Part shown: positions 1 through 10,515 of the stretch, one piece after another
Layout: each line of letters opens with the position of its first letter
Position numbering within the stretch: the stretch's first letter is position 1
Origin: Strigops habroptila
Lineage: Eukaryota > Chordata > Aves > Psittaciformes > Psittacidae
Assembly (NCBI RefSeq): GCF_004027225.2
Contig: NC_044288.2
Span: forward strand, 14,394,744 to 14,458,743
Direction of reading: 5' to 3'
Length of the DNA stretch: 64,000 nt
Program-made: the position numbers and the translations under genes
The notes under the pieces: model-generated
Database searches by the model: none
What the model saw: the letters and a program-made list of their open reading frames with translations, nothing else
Told to the model about the DNA's origin: nothing

Positions 1-3000
1 CAGCAGCCACATAAAGCACCATCCCTGCGGAAACTGCCTGTCAAGAAAGACATGAAAGAGCAGGAGAAAGGGGATGGGAGCGATGGCAAAGAGAGCCTGA
101 AAACCAAATCGGATGAGTCTGGGGAGGAGAAGAATGGTGACGATGACAACCAGAAGTCAGCCCAGAAGAAGAAAGGTAAGGCAGGACCTGGTGGGGACAG
201 TCCCTTGAGCTCAGCACGTCTCCCCTTCTGCAACCCTCAGCCAGGTGGAGGTGTCCACTGCCTTCCCTGGGGGCCTTGCTGCAGGACATGCTCCCAGTGC
301 AGGGACAGCGATGGTGTTTGCAGGCTTCCAGGGGGCTGAGTGTCGTTTTGGTGGAGCAGGGCCCAAGAAGGGGTGTCTGTGTGTGTGGGGAGCATGGCAG
401 TGGTCTGCCCTTCCATGTGCGCTCTGCAGGCACAGAAGAGCCCTGACTCTGGGTTGCATCAGCCACAGTTGGCACATGGGCTCAGTCTGGCTTGAGCCTC
501 GGTGAGCAGAAGGGGACAGAGGAAGGACAAATGCAGTGAAGCAGCAAGGGAGTTTTGTGTCATGTCCCTCCATGCCCAAGAGTTCTGGTTGGAGACTTTC
601 TGCATCCAGTCGGGCTTGGAGAGATGTCTGAGGACAAGGTCGGTCCAAAAGGCCCTGCTGCTTTCTCCCCTCCACGTGTAGGGACTATGTGGCAAGAGGG
701 GACTGTGGGGGAGGAAGCAGATGCTCTCTGAACCTGTGTCACACCCAAACCCTGTCCTTTTGCAGGCAACAAACACAAGTGGGTCCCTTTGCAGATAGAC
801 ATGAAGTCAGAGGTGCCTAGGGACAAAACGGCCTCTCGGAACAACCGGCAAAACGAGCAGCACAGGCACCCCTCCAACAACCGCAGCGAGCTGAAAGGTG
901 GGGGCTCAGCAAGGGGACCCCTCTGCCTGCCCTGGCCGTGGGGCAGAGCAAGCCCTGATGCCCAGGCATGGCACAGTGGGCACCCGTCCTGCATTCAAAG
1001 CGCTCTGGGTGCAGCGGGCTTGTTCCAGGAGGGTGTTTTCATACTGTAACATTCCTCCTGCCCCTCTTTCTCTCTTGCTGCAGGCTGGCACCCGGACAAC
1101 AAGCACGAGCGCAGCTGGCAGGACCACGATGAAACCTCCAGCGTGAAGAGCGAGGGAGGAGCCGTGCGAGGGACCTTCCGGGGCAGAGGCCGGGGCCGTG
1201 GCAGAGGCCGTGGCCGGGGCAGAGGAGGTGATCCCTGGATGTGTGCTCTTGTGGCAGCAGGGAGCATGTGCTGAAGCGTGCATGGCTCTATGTGTGTGAG
1301 ACCTGGCGCTCCAAAGCGGGCTGGGGAAGGCAGAGCGCTGTAAGGATAAAGGGAAATATTGTGGCAGGCCATCCCAGCTGGTAAATTGAGCTGATTTTAA
1401 TGAAAGCAAATTATTCTTTCTGGTATTTTAATAAAGGCAAATGCCTTTCTTCTGCTCAGGCCAAGCTCCTCCACCTGTTTTCTGCCCCTTGCAGGACTCC
1501 TGCGTGGAGGAGTTGAAGCATGCTGATACTCTGGGTAGGCTTTATGTCATGCTGAGAGCAAAGCAGGAGTTAAGGCTTGGATGGGGAAGCATCTACACTG
1601 GCATTTGACAGGGCAGTGTCTGTGCTAACCTTGACACAGCTTCAGTGTAGGGTCTTTGTGTGCCATCTGGGCTGCCCAGTTGCTCCTGGGTAGGAGGGCT
1701 CCGGCCTTTCTTTTGCTTGGTGTGTTGAAGCTTCACTGGGATCCCTTCTGTGGCAAAGGCTGAGAGCAGGAGGATGAGGGATGTGGGTGAGGGATGCCCC
1801 ATTATGGGCTGCCATGGGCTCCTAGGAACAGCGCAGAGGGAGCTGTTTGTGCAAGAGTCTAGCCCTGTTGAGCACATCCCAGGAGCTCTGTGCTTGACCC
1901 TTCCTTGTGTCCCACAGGGCACTTTGACTACCAGTATGGGTACCGGAAATTTGAGGGCTCGGATGGCTCCCGCACGCAGAAATACGCCAGCAACATCACT
2001 TACTACTTTGACAACATCAGCAGTGCTGAGCTCTACAGCGTGGACCAGGAGCTGCTCAAAGACTACATCAAGCGGCAGATGTAAGCACCACCTCTTCTCC
2101 TTGCCTGGGTGTTGGTGGGACGTTCACAGATGTCCTCCCTGGGGTCTGTGTATCTAACCCCGTGGGTAGGGTTAGAGCCAAGTTGTGTTGACTCTGCCAC
2201 GCATCTCACAGCACCAGCTTACCCCAAGTCTGGGCTCCACAGGCTGTCTCTTACCAGCCTTGCAGTAGCAGAAGTGTGGGGGATTACTTTCTATGGGGGT
2301 GTCCAGAGGAAGGTGGCTTTGGAGCTTCCTCTCACTGGTGTGTTGTCCGTACAGAGAATACTACTTCAGTGTGGACAACCTGGAGCGAGACTTCTTCCTG
2401 CGCCGCAAGATGGACTCTGATGGTTTCCTTCCCATCACCCTGATCGCCAGCTTCCACCGGGTGCAGGCGCTGACCACTGACATCAGCCTCATCATCAAGG
2501 TGAGGGCAAGGAAAGATGAATTTTCCTTCTTGCCATCCCTGTCTGAGGCCTGTTTTCGAGATGGGCTGTGGGTGAGATGCAAGTGGAGCCTTCCCTCGTC
2601 TTTTGCTTGCTCCCTTCTCCTCTTGGTCCTCTTAGGGAGGAAGGGCTGGGGCTGAGCCACTTAAAGTGCCAAAGCAGGGCCCTAAGTTAACCAGGTATCC
2701 CTTGGTTGCAGGCTCTGAAGGACAGCAAGGTGGTGGAAATCGTGGATGAGAAGATCAGGAGAAAAGAGCAGCCAGAGAAATGGGCTCTGCCTGGGCCCCC
2801 TATGGCCGACTACACACAGACTGACTTCTCGCAGTTCATCAACTGCCCCGAGTTTGTGCCCCGGCAAAGCTTCCAGAAAGAGACCGGTGAGCCCTGGGGA
2901 ATGTGGAGGGAGGTGTGGGATGGGGTGTTGGTACTGCAGCAGGACTGGGACCCTGAGAGTGTTCCCCAGGGCAGGCCTCTGTCGTTTGCTTTCTGTTCAG

Positions 3001-6000
3001 AGGTGGGAGCGGGTATGGGCTCTGTCCTCAGACCCCAGAGCGCTGCTGCCTCTACACGGGGAAACATGAAAGAGACTGAGTTTGTGGCTTTTCCTCTGTG
3101 GGGGCTGAAGGGACTCAGGGAGGGTTAGTCCTGCTGGAAGTCACTTGGCTGTGCCTGGAAATACTCCACTACTGCTGAGCAGAGGACACTCATGAAGCCA
3201 GCTTGTCCTTAATGGTCGAGGAGATGCTGAGTACAAATGGGGCAGCAGGCATGGAGCTGTCAACCAAGTGCTGGGGAAGGCTCTGCTGCCCTTCATGGGC
3301 TGCCCCCTGCTCCTGTCATCCCATTCCATGGGGGCTGTCAGGAGCCCAGGGCTGGGCCCAACAGGCCAGGTGAAGGATCATCTTGGTGCTGTTGCAAGAG
3401 TTAAGTTTTGGCAGGAAAAGATCTGTTCCCACTGGCTCTGGACTGCCTTGGGAAGATTTCTCCGGATGATAGCTAGTCCCGCAAGCTGTGCCAGAATAAC
3501 CCCCTCTTTGGTTGGGTGCTTTAAGTACACACTCCCCCAGGCTCCATTCCTCCCCCTAAAGCACCTTGTGGCTCTTGTTGGCTCTAGAGTCTGCTCCTGG
3601 CTCCCCACGTGCCGCCAGCCCGGTCCCCACCAAAACAGAGGAGGTCAGTAACCTGAAGACGATGCCCAAGGGCCTGTCCACAAGTCTTCCAGATCTGGAT
3701 TCAGAGACATGGATTGAAGTGAAGAAGAGACCTCGGCCCTCCCCAGCCAGGCCCAAGGTTGGTGGTGGTGTAGGAGCTGTTGGGGTGGGGGTCTCCTCGT
3801 TGTCTGGGTGACTTGAATCATAAGTAGGCAGGTTTCAAATCAAATAGGGTCTGTTTGTCATAGGAGTGATGTCCTAGTCTCTCCTGGCCCCATCCGACCC
3901 ACTTTGGAGCTGATCCTCAGTGGTGTAAATAAGGTGTTCCCCATAGATGGGCTGCTTTGGCTGCAGGAAGGAAACAAATAGCTGTGTCTCCAAGCAGTGC
4001 GCTTGTGTCACTGCGTGCTGTTTATCTTGGTGTCACCCTTGTCCCTGTAGAAACCAGAGGAGTCAAAGACACCGCAGCAGCAAAAGCAGAAGGACCAAGA
4101 TGAACCCGAGGAACTAGACTTCCTGTTCGACGAGGAGATGGAGCAGATGGACGGCCGCAAGAACACCTTCACCGACTGGTCCGACGAAGACTCTGATTAC
4201 GAGATCGACGACCGGGATGTAAACAAGATCCTCATCGTGACGCAGACACCTCCTTACCTGCGCCGGCACCCCGGCGGGGACCGGACTGGCAACCACACAT
4301 CCAGGGCTAAAATGAGCTCGGAGCTGGCCAAGGTCATCAACGACGGGCTGTACTACTACGAGCAGGACCTGTGGACAGAGCAGTTTGAGCCAGAGTATTC
4401 CCAGATCAAGGTGAGAGCGGTTGATGCAAGGAAGGGAGTGCATGTGGGGCACAGGGAGCCTGCCTTGGTGTGGGGTGGAAAGGGCAGTACAGCGGGTTAC
4501 AGCCTGCTCATAGGTAGAGCTAAACCAGAATTAGTCCTCTTGCAGAGCTTGGGATTCTTGGCTCCCAGCATCGTGTTCTGCTGTATCAGGGATAAACACA
4601 GCTCTGTAATGTGCTTGTAAGGCTGCAGCCAGGTAAACACAGTGACAGTAATGAGGTGACCTGGAACATGGGGCCTATTGCTCCGTTTGCTGCCAGGGTC
4701 TTGGCAGGCAGTGCCAGATCCATGGGGGAAACTGGATGTCTCTGCAGTGTCTGTAATGCCCAGTCCTTTGGAGACCGCACTTACTGGGGACTGGTTTGTA
4801 GCTGGCCGGACTGCTCTTGGCCTGTGCTCTTTCCCATTTTGGTGCCAGTTTGCACACACTTGGGCTTTACATAGAAAGCCCATCTGCTGCTTTGAAGCAT
4901 TGGAGTTCCAGCTTGGTGACTCTCACAGCTGGGGGTTTAGCTAGACCCATTCAGCAACAGAAACGATTTTGGCTGCGAGGTGGGTTGGCTGTTGGAGCTA
5001 TCGGCTGGGCTCAGCATTCCCATGGTTGGTACCTGGCACAGTGCTGAAGCAGTGCTTCTCTCTGGGGTGGTAGAAGCTGAGGGCATGGGGAGAGGGGTCA
5101 TGATGAACTGATGGGATGAGGGGAGAAGAGGGCAATTGTTTGCTTCATCGCCTTCCTCTTCCAATGCAGCAAGAGGTGGAGAACTTCAAGAAGGTGAACA
5201 TGATCAGCAGGGAGCAGTTTGACACCTTGACCCCAGAGCCCCCTGTGGATCCAAACCAGGAAGTCCCTCCTGGTCCCCCCAGGTTCCAGCAAGGTAAGAG
5301 ACGGGTGGGACTGAACTTGTCCCTGTTCCTCCTGGTAAGAGGCCCTCGGAGGTTGGGTAGCAGCTGCGGAGAAGGAACTGTGGCCACAGGCGTGTGGGAT
5401 TATCCTTCCCAGAGCAATGCTTTTCTCCCAGCTGGATGTTTTGGGGCTCCAGAAGAGGAGGCCCAAAAGCAGGGGTGTCCCAGTTGAGTGAGGAAACCTT
5501 GGCAGACTTTGTAGCTCCCTGGTTTGACTTCCCTCTGGCACCCTCTCTGAATAGCTGGAAGGCAGCTGCCTGCTGGGTCTTCTTTGCCTGTGCCTGGTAC
5601 TTGGTGCCTTGTCCTCTTGGGAATGGGGGATTTGTTGCTGCTCTTAGCCACCAGGAAGCAGATACCTTGTGGGATCCCTGGAAGCTCAGTCCTTGGATCT
5701 GCTGCTAGGCGTTAGGCTGTCTAGCCAAGCTGGTGACATGCTGGATTTGAAGCTGCTTGTCTCGGAGGGCTGGGATGTGTCTCTGTATTCCTGCCCCTGC
5801 TGCTTCCCAGCTGTGAGATGGATGTCCCTTGGCTGTCGGGATGCTCTCATGCTCAGAGCTGAGCTTGACCCGTGGCGGGGGGGTTTCTCTCTGCAGTACC
5901 TACAGACGCTTTGGCTAACAAGTTGTTTGGAGTCCCTGAACCTTCAACCATCGCCCGCTCTTTGCCTACGACTGTACCAGAATCACCCAACTACCGCAAT

Positions 6001-9000
6001 GCCAGGACCCCCCGGACCCCTCGCACGCCTCAGCTGAAGGACCCGACACAGACACCCCGGTTCTACCCAGTGGTGAAAGAGGGCAGGACGATAGATGCCA
6101 AGGTGGGAGCAGGGCTGGGGTGTGGGGTGGGAGATGGGGTTTCCCAGCTGGGGCCTGGCGAGGAAGGGGACACGTCCCTGATGCCCCGTGTCTTGCAGAC
6201 TCCACGGAAGAGGAAGACGAGGCACAGTTCGAACCCTCCGATGGAGTGCCACGTGGGCTGGGTGATGGACTCGCGGGAGCACAGGCCACGAACTGCCTCC
6301 ATCAGGTACCAGAGACGGGTGTTACATGGTCATGGAGGAGCTAGAAATGGGAAAGGGAGTGAGTATGGGAAGGAAGGAGAAAGGCAGCGTCTGGTCTTAG
6401 AATCAGAATCAGCTCGGTTGGAAAAGACCTTTAAGATCAAGTCCAGCCTTTACCCCAGCACTGCCAAGTCCACCACTAAACCCTGTCACTAAGGGAAGGC
6501 TCCTGGTCTTGCTGGGGAAGTCTCCTGTTCAGTGGCTGTAGAAAGGATTGGGACCCAACTTGTCCCTCCTGGAAGGAGGGGAGTTTAAAGCCTTGGAATA
6601 AATAACAAGATGAGACTCTCTTGGAAACATTAGTTCCCTTCTTAGTAGGATGGCCCAGGTCCCAAACCCGGAATAGACAGTCGCAGGGGTTCAGTGGGAC
6701 CAACAGGCAAGTGCTGTGGGGTGGAGGGTGACCCCACTCCCCTGTCAGTTGGGTGATGCCAAGGAAGGGTGTTGATGGGAGTCCCTCTTGCTCAGCTCCA
6801 GCCCCTCGGAGGGGACCCCAGCTGTGGGAAGCTATGGCTGCACCCCGCAGTCCCTGCCCAAGTTCCAGCATCCTTCGCACGAGCTGCTCAAGGAGAATGG
6901 CTTCACACAACACGTCTACCACAAGTACCGTCGGCGCTGCCTTAACGGTAGGGACAGCGGGGTGTGGGGCAGGGTGTCTGTGCTTCCTGTACCTGGAGAT
7001 AAGCAGGGTCCTACAGGCCAACCTTGCTGGTAGCTGGTGTTACACCACAGGCTGTGGTGAGCATGGACGGTGGCTCAGGGTGTCCAGCACGGGGGTGGGT
7101 GGTCTGCATGAGCCCCTGTGTAAGAGCTGGCTCTCTGGGAGAGGATCTGACTCGTGATCATTCCTTCTTCCCGAAACAGAGCGGAAACGACTGGGCATTG
7201 GTCAGTCCCAGGAGATGAACACCCTTTTCCGGTTCTGGTCCTTCTTCCTGCGAGATCACTTCAACAAGAAAATGTATGAGGAGTTCAAGCAACTGGCTGT
7301 GGAGGACGGGAAGGAGGGATACAGGTAGGAGAGGAGGGACAGAGTGGCCTTTCCTGGGAGGGGAGTGAGGGAAGAAGGGTTCAGCCCTTTGTGAGGCTCA
7401 CAGCAAACAAAGGCAGCATCTCTGCCTTGCTCCAAGGAAGGACTGGGGTTGCTCTCAGTCCCCTCCTGCCGCTGGTGCAGGGGAGAGCCTCAGGAGCCTC
7501 TCTGCTCAGGTGTTGTGTGCAGTGTCTGAGCACTCCGTGCTGCTCTGTTCCAGGTACGGTCTGGAGTGCCTTTTCAGATACTACAGCTACGGGCTGGAGA
7601 AGAAATTCCGGCCAGACATCTTTAAGGACTTTCAAGAAGAGACCATCAAGGATTACGAAGCTGGTAGGTGCCTTCTACCCCTTCCCCTGTGGTTGACAGC
7701 AGTATAGTCCAGCTGCATGGCTGCTTCTGGGCCTCTTCCCGTGCCTTTGGGGAAGCCACATAATGCTATATATATACTAACATGTGTGACAGGGATCAGG
7801 TGGACATCCCTGTTACTTGAAGTACCAAGTTACTTCATGGTAGAGAGTTGAGTGGATGCTCATCATCCTTGAAGAGTGCTGGGGGGGATGGAAGAGAGCA
7901 ATGGGAGGCTGTAGCTCTCATAGAATGTTTCTCTAGAGGCACCAGCTCCTCTGGGATGTCTCAATGCCTTGTGCTGGCTGAGCCTTCTCACCACCAGGTC
8001 AGCCAAGCCTGGGGACATCCCCTGTCAAGAGGGCTGCTCATTACTGTTGTAGTTTGCTTCCCTCCGTGTTCTCTGTCTTGCCTCAGTTGTGCCCACCCGT
8101 GGGACAGGAGGGTCTGTGGGGCAAGTGGTGGGGAAGCCTGGAGGAAAGGTTGGTTTTTTGTCCTGCTGATGTCTGGTTTGGTTTTCTTCCCCTCCAGGAC
8201 AGCTCTATGGGCTGGAAAAGTTCTGGGCCTTCTTAAAGTATTCCAAAGCCAAAAATCTGGACATTAACAGCAAACTGCAAGAATACCTCAGCAAGTTCAA
8301 GCGCCTCGAGGACTTCCGAGTGGATGTGAGTAGACACAATGCCTGCACCACACCGAGGGCCCCTGCAGAAGCTCCTTGGCCCCCTCAAACGCTGGAGGAT
8401 TTTGGGGAAGTCAGTGACACCTAGTGTCGTACCCGATCATTGCAGCCAGGCACAAGCTGCAGGGTTGGAATATTGCAAATCCACTTCAGAACAGCTCCCT
8501 GAGGAACTGGATGATAGACTGGTTTAGGTTGGAAGAGACCTTAAAGATCATGTAGTTCCAACTCCTCTGCCGTGGGCAGGGACACAGTGGATGAGCCCAT
8601 CTTTCCTTATGAGCTGAGGAGGGAGGAAAAAGTGAGCCTTGATGGCTTGAGTGGAGCTGGCATTGCGTGGAGCTTTGGCTCCAAGACTGATGGGCTGTGT
8701 CCCTGTGTGGGAAGCAAGTTTGTCACCATTGTGTTTGATTGGAAGTCAGTCTGTCTTTCTCTGGCAGCAGTAGGTTTGGGGAGGAGAGCAGCTTTGGGGT
8801 GAAGCATGTGTGTTCCGTGTGGGTCAGGGAGAGAAGCTGCAACTGGAGGTTTGCAGGAAAGCTGTTCTCTGCTCCAGGGGGAACCTGTGCTGATACTGGG
8901 GTGCTTCTCTTCCAGCCACCCATGGGGGAGGAAGGTGGACACAAGAGATACCCGACGACGTCAGGGGGAGACGGCAGGAAGCGCTACCCATCCCAGTCTT

Positions 9001-9137
9001 CCAGCAAAACGGTCAGCCAGTGCCCATCCAGCCAAGCCCACGCCTCACCCAGCCAGCCTGCACAAGAGGATGCCAAAAACCTGAGCCAGCAATCCCCCGC
9101 CCCGGCGGCTGCAGAATCGCAGACAGTGGGGAAGTAG
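1..9137 (+). CDS. LARP1: LARP1, La-related protein 1 (3' part of gene, 16 exons)
   Basis: LARP1 binds the cap and first bases of 5'TOP mRNAs through its DM15 region and binds poly(A)/PABP through its La module; downstream of mTORC1 it represses and stabilises ribosomal-protein mRNAs (family knowledge). Coding exons read from the sequence: 1-175 (cut by the window edge), 766-897, 1084-1227, 1918-2080, 2355-2499, 2712-2886, 3588-3757, 4051-4410, 5170-5293, 5897-6102, 6199-6305, 6796-6947, 7180-7324, 7554-7663, 8198-8325, 8916-9137 (TAG). All phases match, giving 885 residues here; the N-terminus lies to the left. Order in these residues: Lys/Glu/Asp-rich linker 1-60, RG-repeat tract about 137-150, La motif about 190-290, acidic linker 385-420, DM15 about 640-812, Ser/Gln-rich tail. 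Identity rests on near-identity to the human protein as I remember it. The exon ending at 3757 has a weak donor (GTTGGT), and the linker that follows looks about ten residues shorter than in human. Confidence 0.98.
2008..2886 (+). other. LARP1: LARP1 La-motif module (exons 1918-2080, 2355-2499, 2712-2886)
   Basis: These exons carry the La motif, beginning near [16 protein letters not shown] and continuing through [20 protein letters not shown] and [16 protein letters not shown] to [12 protein letters not shown]. The Tyr/Phe-rich YYFSVDNL segment is the family signature around the poly(A)/RNA pocket. The codon for Ile in IEYY is split across the intron 2081-2354. One difference from my memory of human LARP1 is IIKALKDS in place of IFAALKDS at the 2499/2712 exon join. 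Confidence 0.93.
6396..6495 (-). mobile_element. CR1 LINE fragment in LARP1 intron
   Basis: The stretch reads (on the plus strand) AGAATCAGAATC, then GTTGGAAAAGACCTTTAAGA and CACTGCCAAGTCCACCACTA, which matches an avian CR1 3'-end subfamily in reverse orientation. It lies in the intron 6306-6795. Only the 3' tail is present, as usual for 5'-truncated CR1 copies; it is diverged and inactive. Confidence 0.8.
6838..8325 (+). other. LARP1: LARP1 DM15 cap-binding region (exons 6796-8325)
   Basis: Five exons encode the three helical-hairpin DM15 repeats. Landmarks are [69 protein letters not shown] and [16 protein letters not shown]. In the known human structure, aromatic and Arg residues of these repeats hold the m7G cap and first C of TOP mRNAs; the same segments are present here with very few changes. 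This is the most conserved part of the gene in the window. Confidence 0.93.
8517..8585 (-). mobile_element. CR1 LINE 3'-tail fragment in LARP1 intron
   Basis: The plus strand carries GGTTGGAAGAGACCTTAAAG and CTGCCGTGGGCAGGGACAC, hallmarks of the reverse complement of the CR1 3' end. The remnant is about 70 bases, inside the intron 8326-8915. Confidence 0.75.
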
Positions 9138-9498
9138 AGAGGCTGCAGCATCTGCTTCCTGCCAGGGGATGGGGTGGGTTGGTGGGGGACTGGCTCGGAG
9201 AAGGGGAGACGTGAAGGGGTGAGACAGGAAGGGAGCTGGAAGGTGGGTGCCTAAGAATAGGCTGCTCTGGAGAACCTTCAACGCACACGATTTCTTTTCT
9301 CTTGTGGCTGGAAAGCAAAGACGATCTGCATCTAAAACACCATTTTGCTATTACAACACCTTGACCAGAGCCAGACCCGCTCCCAGCAGACCCACCCTTT
9401 GCTTTCCCTTCCCTCCCCTCCTGTGCGCACACTCATGTCTTAGTGTCTCTTCAAACAAAACAAACAAATACGTTCTGGCTGGGTTTAGAAAGGGGAGA

Positions 9499-9523
9499 TT
9501 TTTTTATTATTATATATATATAT
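9499..9523. repeat. T-run and (TA)n in the LARP1 3'UTR
   Basis: A T-run, then TTATTAT, then about seven TA units. It is a short low-complexity tract in an otherwise mixed 3'UTR stretch. Confidence 0.85.
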
Positions 9524-10080
9524 CAAGTTTTAAATTATTGCTAGAAGTTCGTCTGGATTTACCAAAACAAGTCTGCTCTGTGCGGCCCCAACGCCTCCCC
9601 TCCGTGTCCCCCCCTCGCCTCGCAGGGCAGCCCGCTCAGGAGGCTCGGAGGAGCGAGGTTCCCCTCGGGGGGGACCGATGCCACAGCGATGCTGCGGAGC
9701 CTCTGATCTCCATGACCTGGCTGACATCTCCCATTCCACGTGTGGCGGTGCCTCTCCGACACCGACCGCCGCGACAGGAGCATCGTCCTGTTCGTCCTCC
9801 TGGTCCCTCCTCCTCAGTGTCTTCACCTCCAGCCTTCCCAAGGGTCTGGCTCTCCCTCTGTCCACCTCTCTCCCTTCTGTCACGGACAATTTGGAAGTCA
9901 ACCAAAGGACCTTTGCCAAGGATAGGCTTGTTGTGACTCCTTTCCTGCAAGGACAGCTAGTGGGAAGCCGGCAGGTCACCTGGACTTCAGCCTGCATGGA
10001 CGGTGCACCAGCTGCCCCAGGAATGCCCATCGCATGCAAAGACAGGACTTTGCTGGAGGTTTTCTCTTCCTCTTCCCTTG

Positions 10081-10278
10081 AAAAAACGAAACAACAACAA
10101 CAACAAAATACCCAAAATCCCTCTAAAAACAACAACAACAACAACAAAAACCAACCTTTCTAAAGACACATCTCCCTTTGCTTTCTTCCTTGGAAATATT
10201 ATTGAAGAAAAAAAAAAAACCAACAAAAAAACCCAAAAAAGAATTAAAAACACAAAAAAAACCACAAAAAAAAAAAAG
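10081..10278. repeat. A-rich / (CAA)n tract in the LARP1 3'UTR
   Basis: Two (CAA)n blocks (about 10090-10107 and 10128-10146) are followed, after about 50 ordinary bases, by roughly 80 bases made almost only of A-runs broken by CC or C (10206-10278). The longest A-runs are 11-13 bases. The transcript sense is A-rich, not T-rich. It is not followed by target-site-like repeats I can see, and no known retroelement body precedes it. Confidence 0.85.
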
Positions 10279-10507
10279 TTGCCTTATGGTGGAGCTGGCC
10301 CGGGGCAGCCGCCGGCTCCCTGCACCCTGGGGCACGCTGGGCTCCTGCTCCCCCCTGGCCCAGAGACTCCTCCCGGCATTGCTGCCGAGCTGACCTGCCC
10401 CGCGGCCTTCCCTCCGACCCCTGCAGCCCCGCTCCTCACGGGGGAAGCTGCCGAGGACAGTTGAATCCAAGACTTGTGCTCACAAAGTAGTTGAAGCCGC
10501 TCCGTTG

Positions 10508-10515
10508 TGTATATA
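10508..10515 (+). promoter_or_regulatory. LARP1: Pumilio-type element TGTATATA in the LARP1 3'UTR
   Basis: An exact match to the UGUANAUA consensus, in sense orientation, in a GC-rich stretch where such an AT octamer is not expected by base composition. A single site only; function is inferred. Confidence 0.4.

Noticed and set aside
5095-5125. ATGATGA and CTGATG in a LARP1 intron, resembling C/D snoRNA boxes
   Set aside because: The C and D boxes are adjacent instead of about 60 bases apart and there is no terminal stem.
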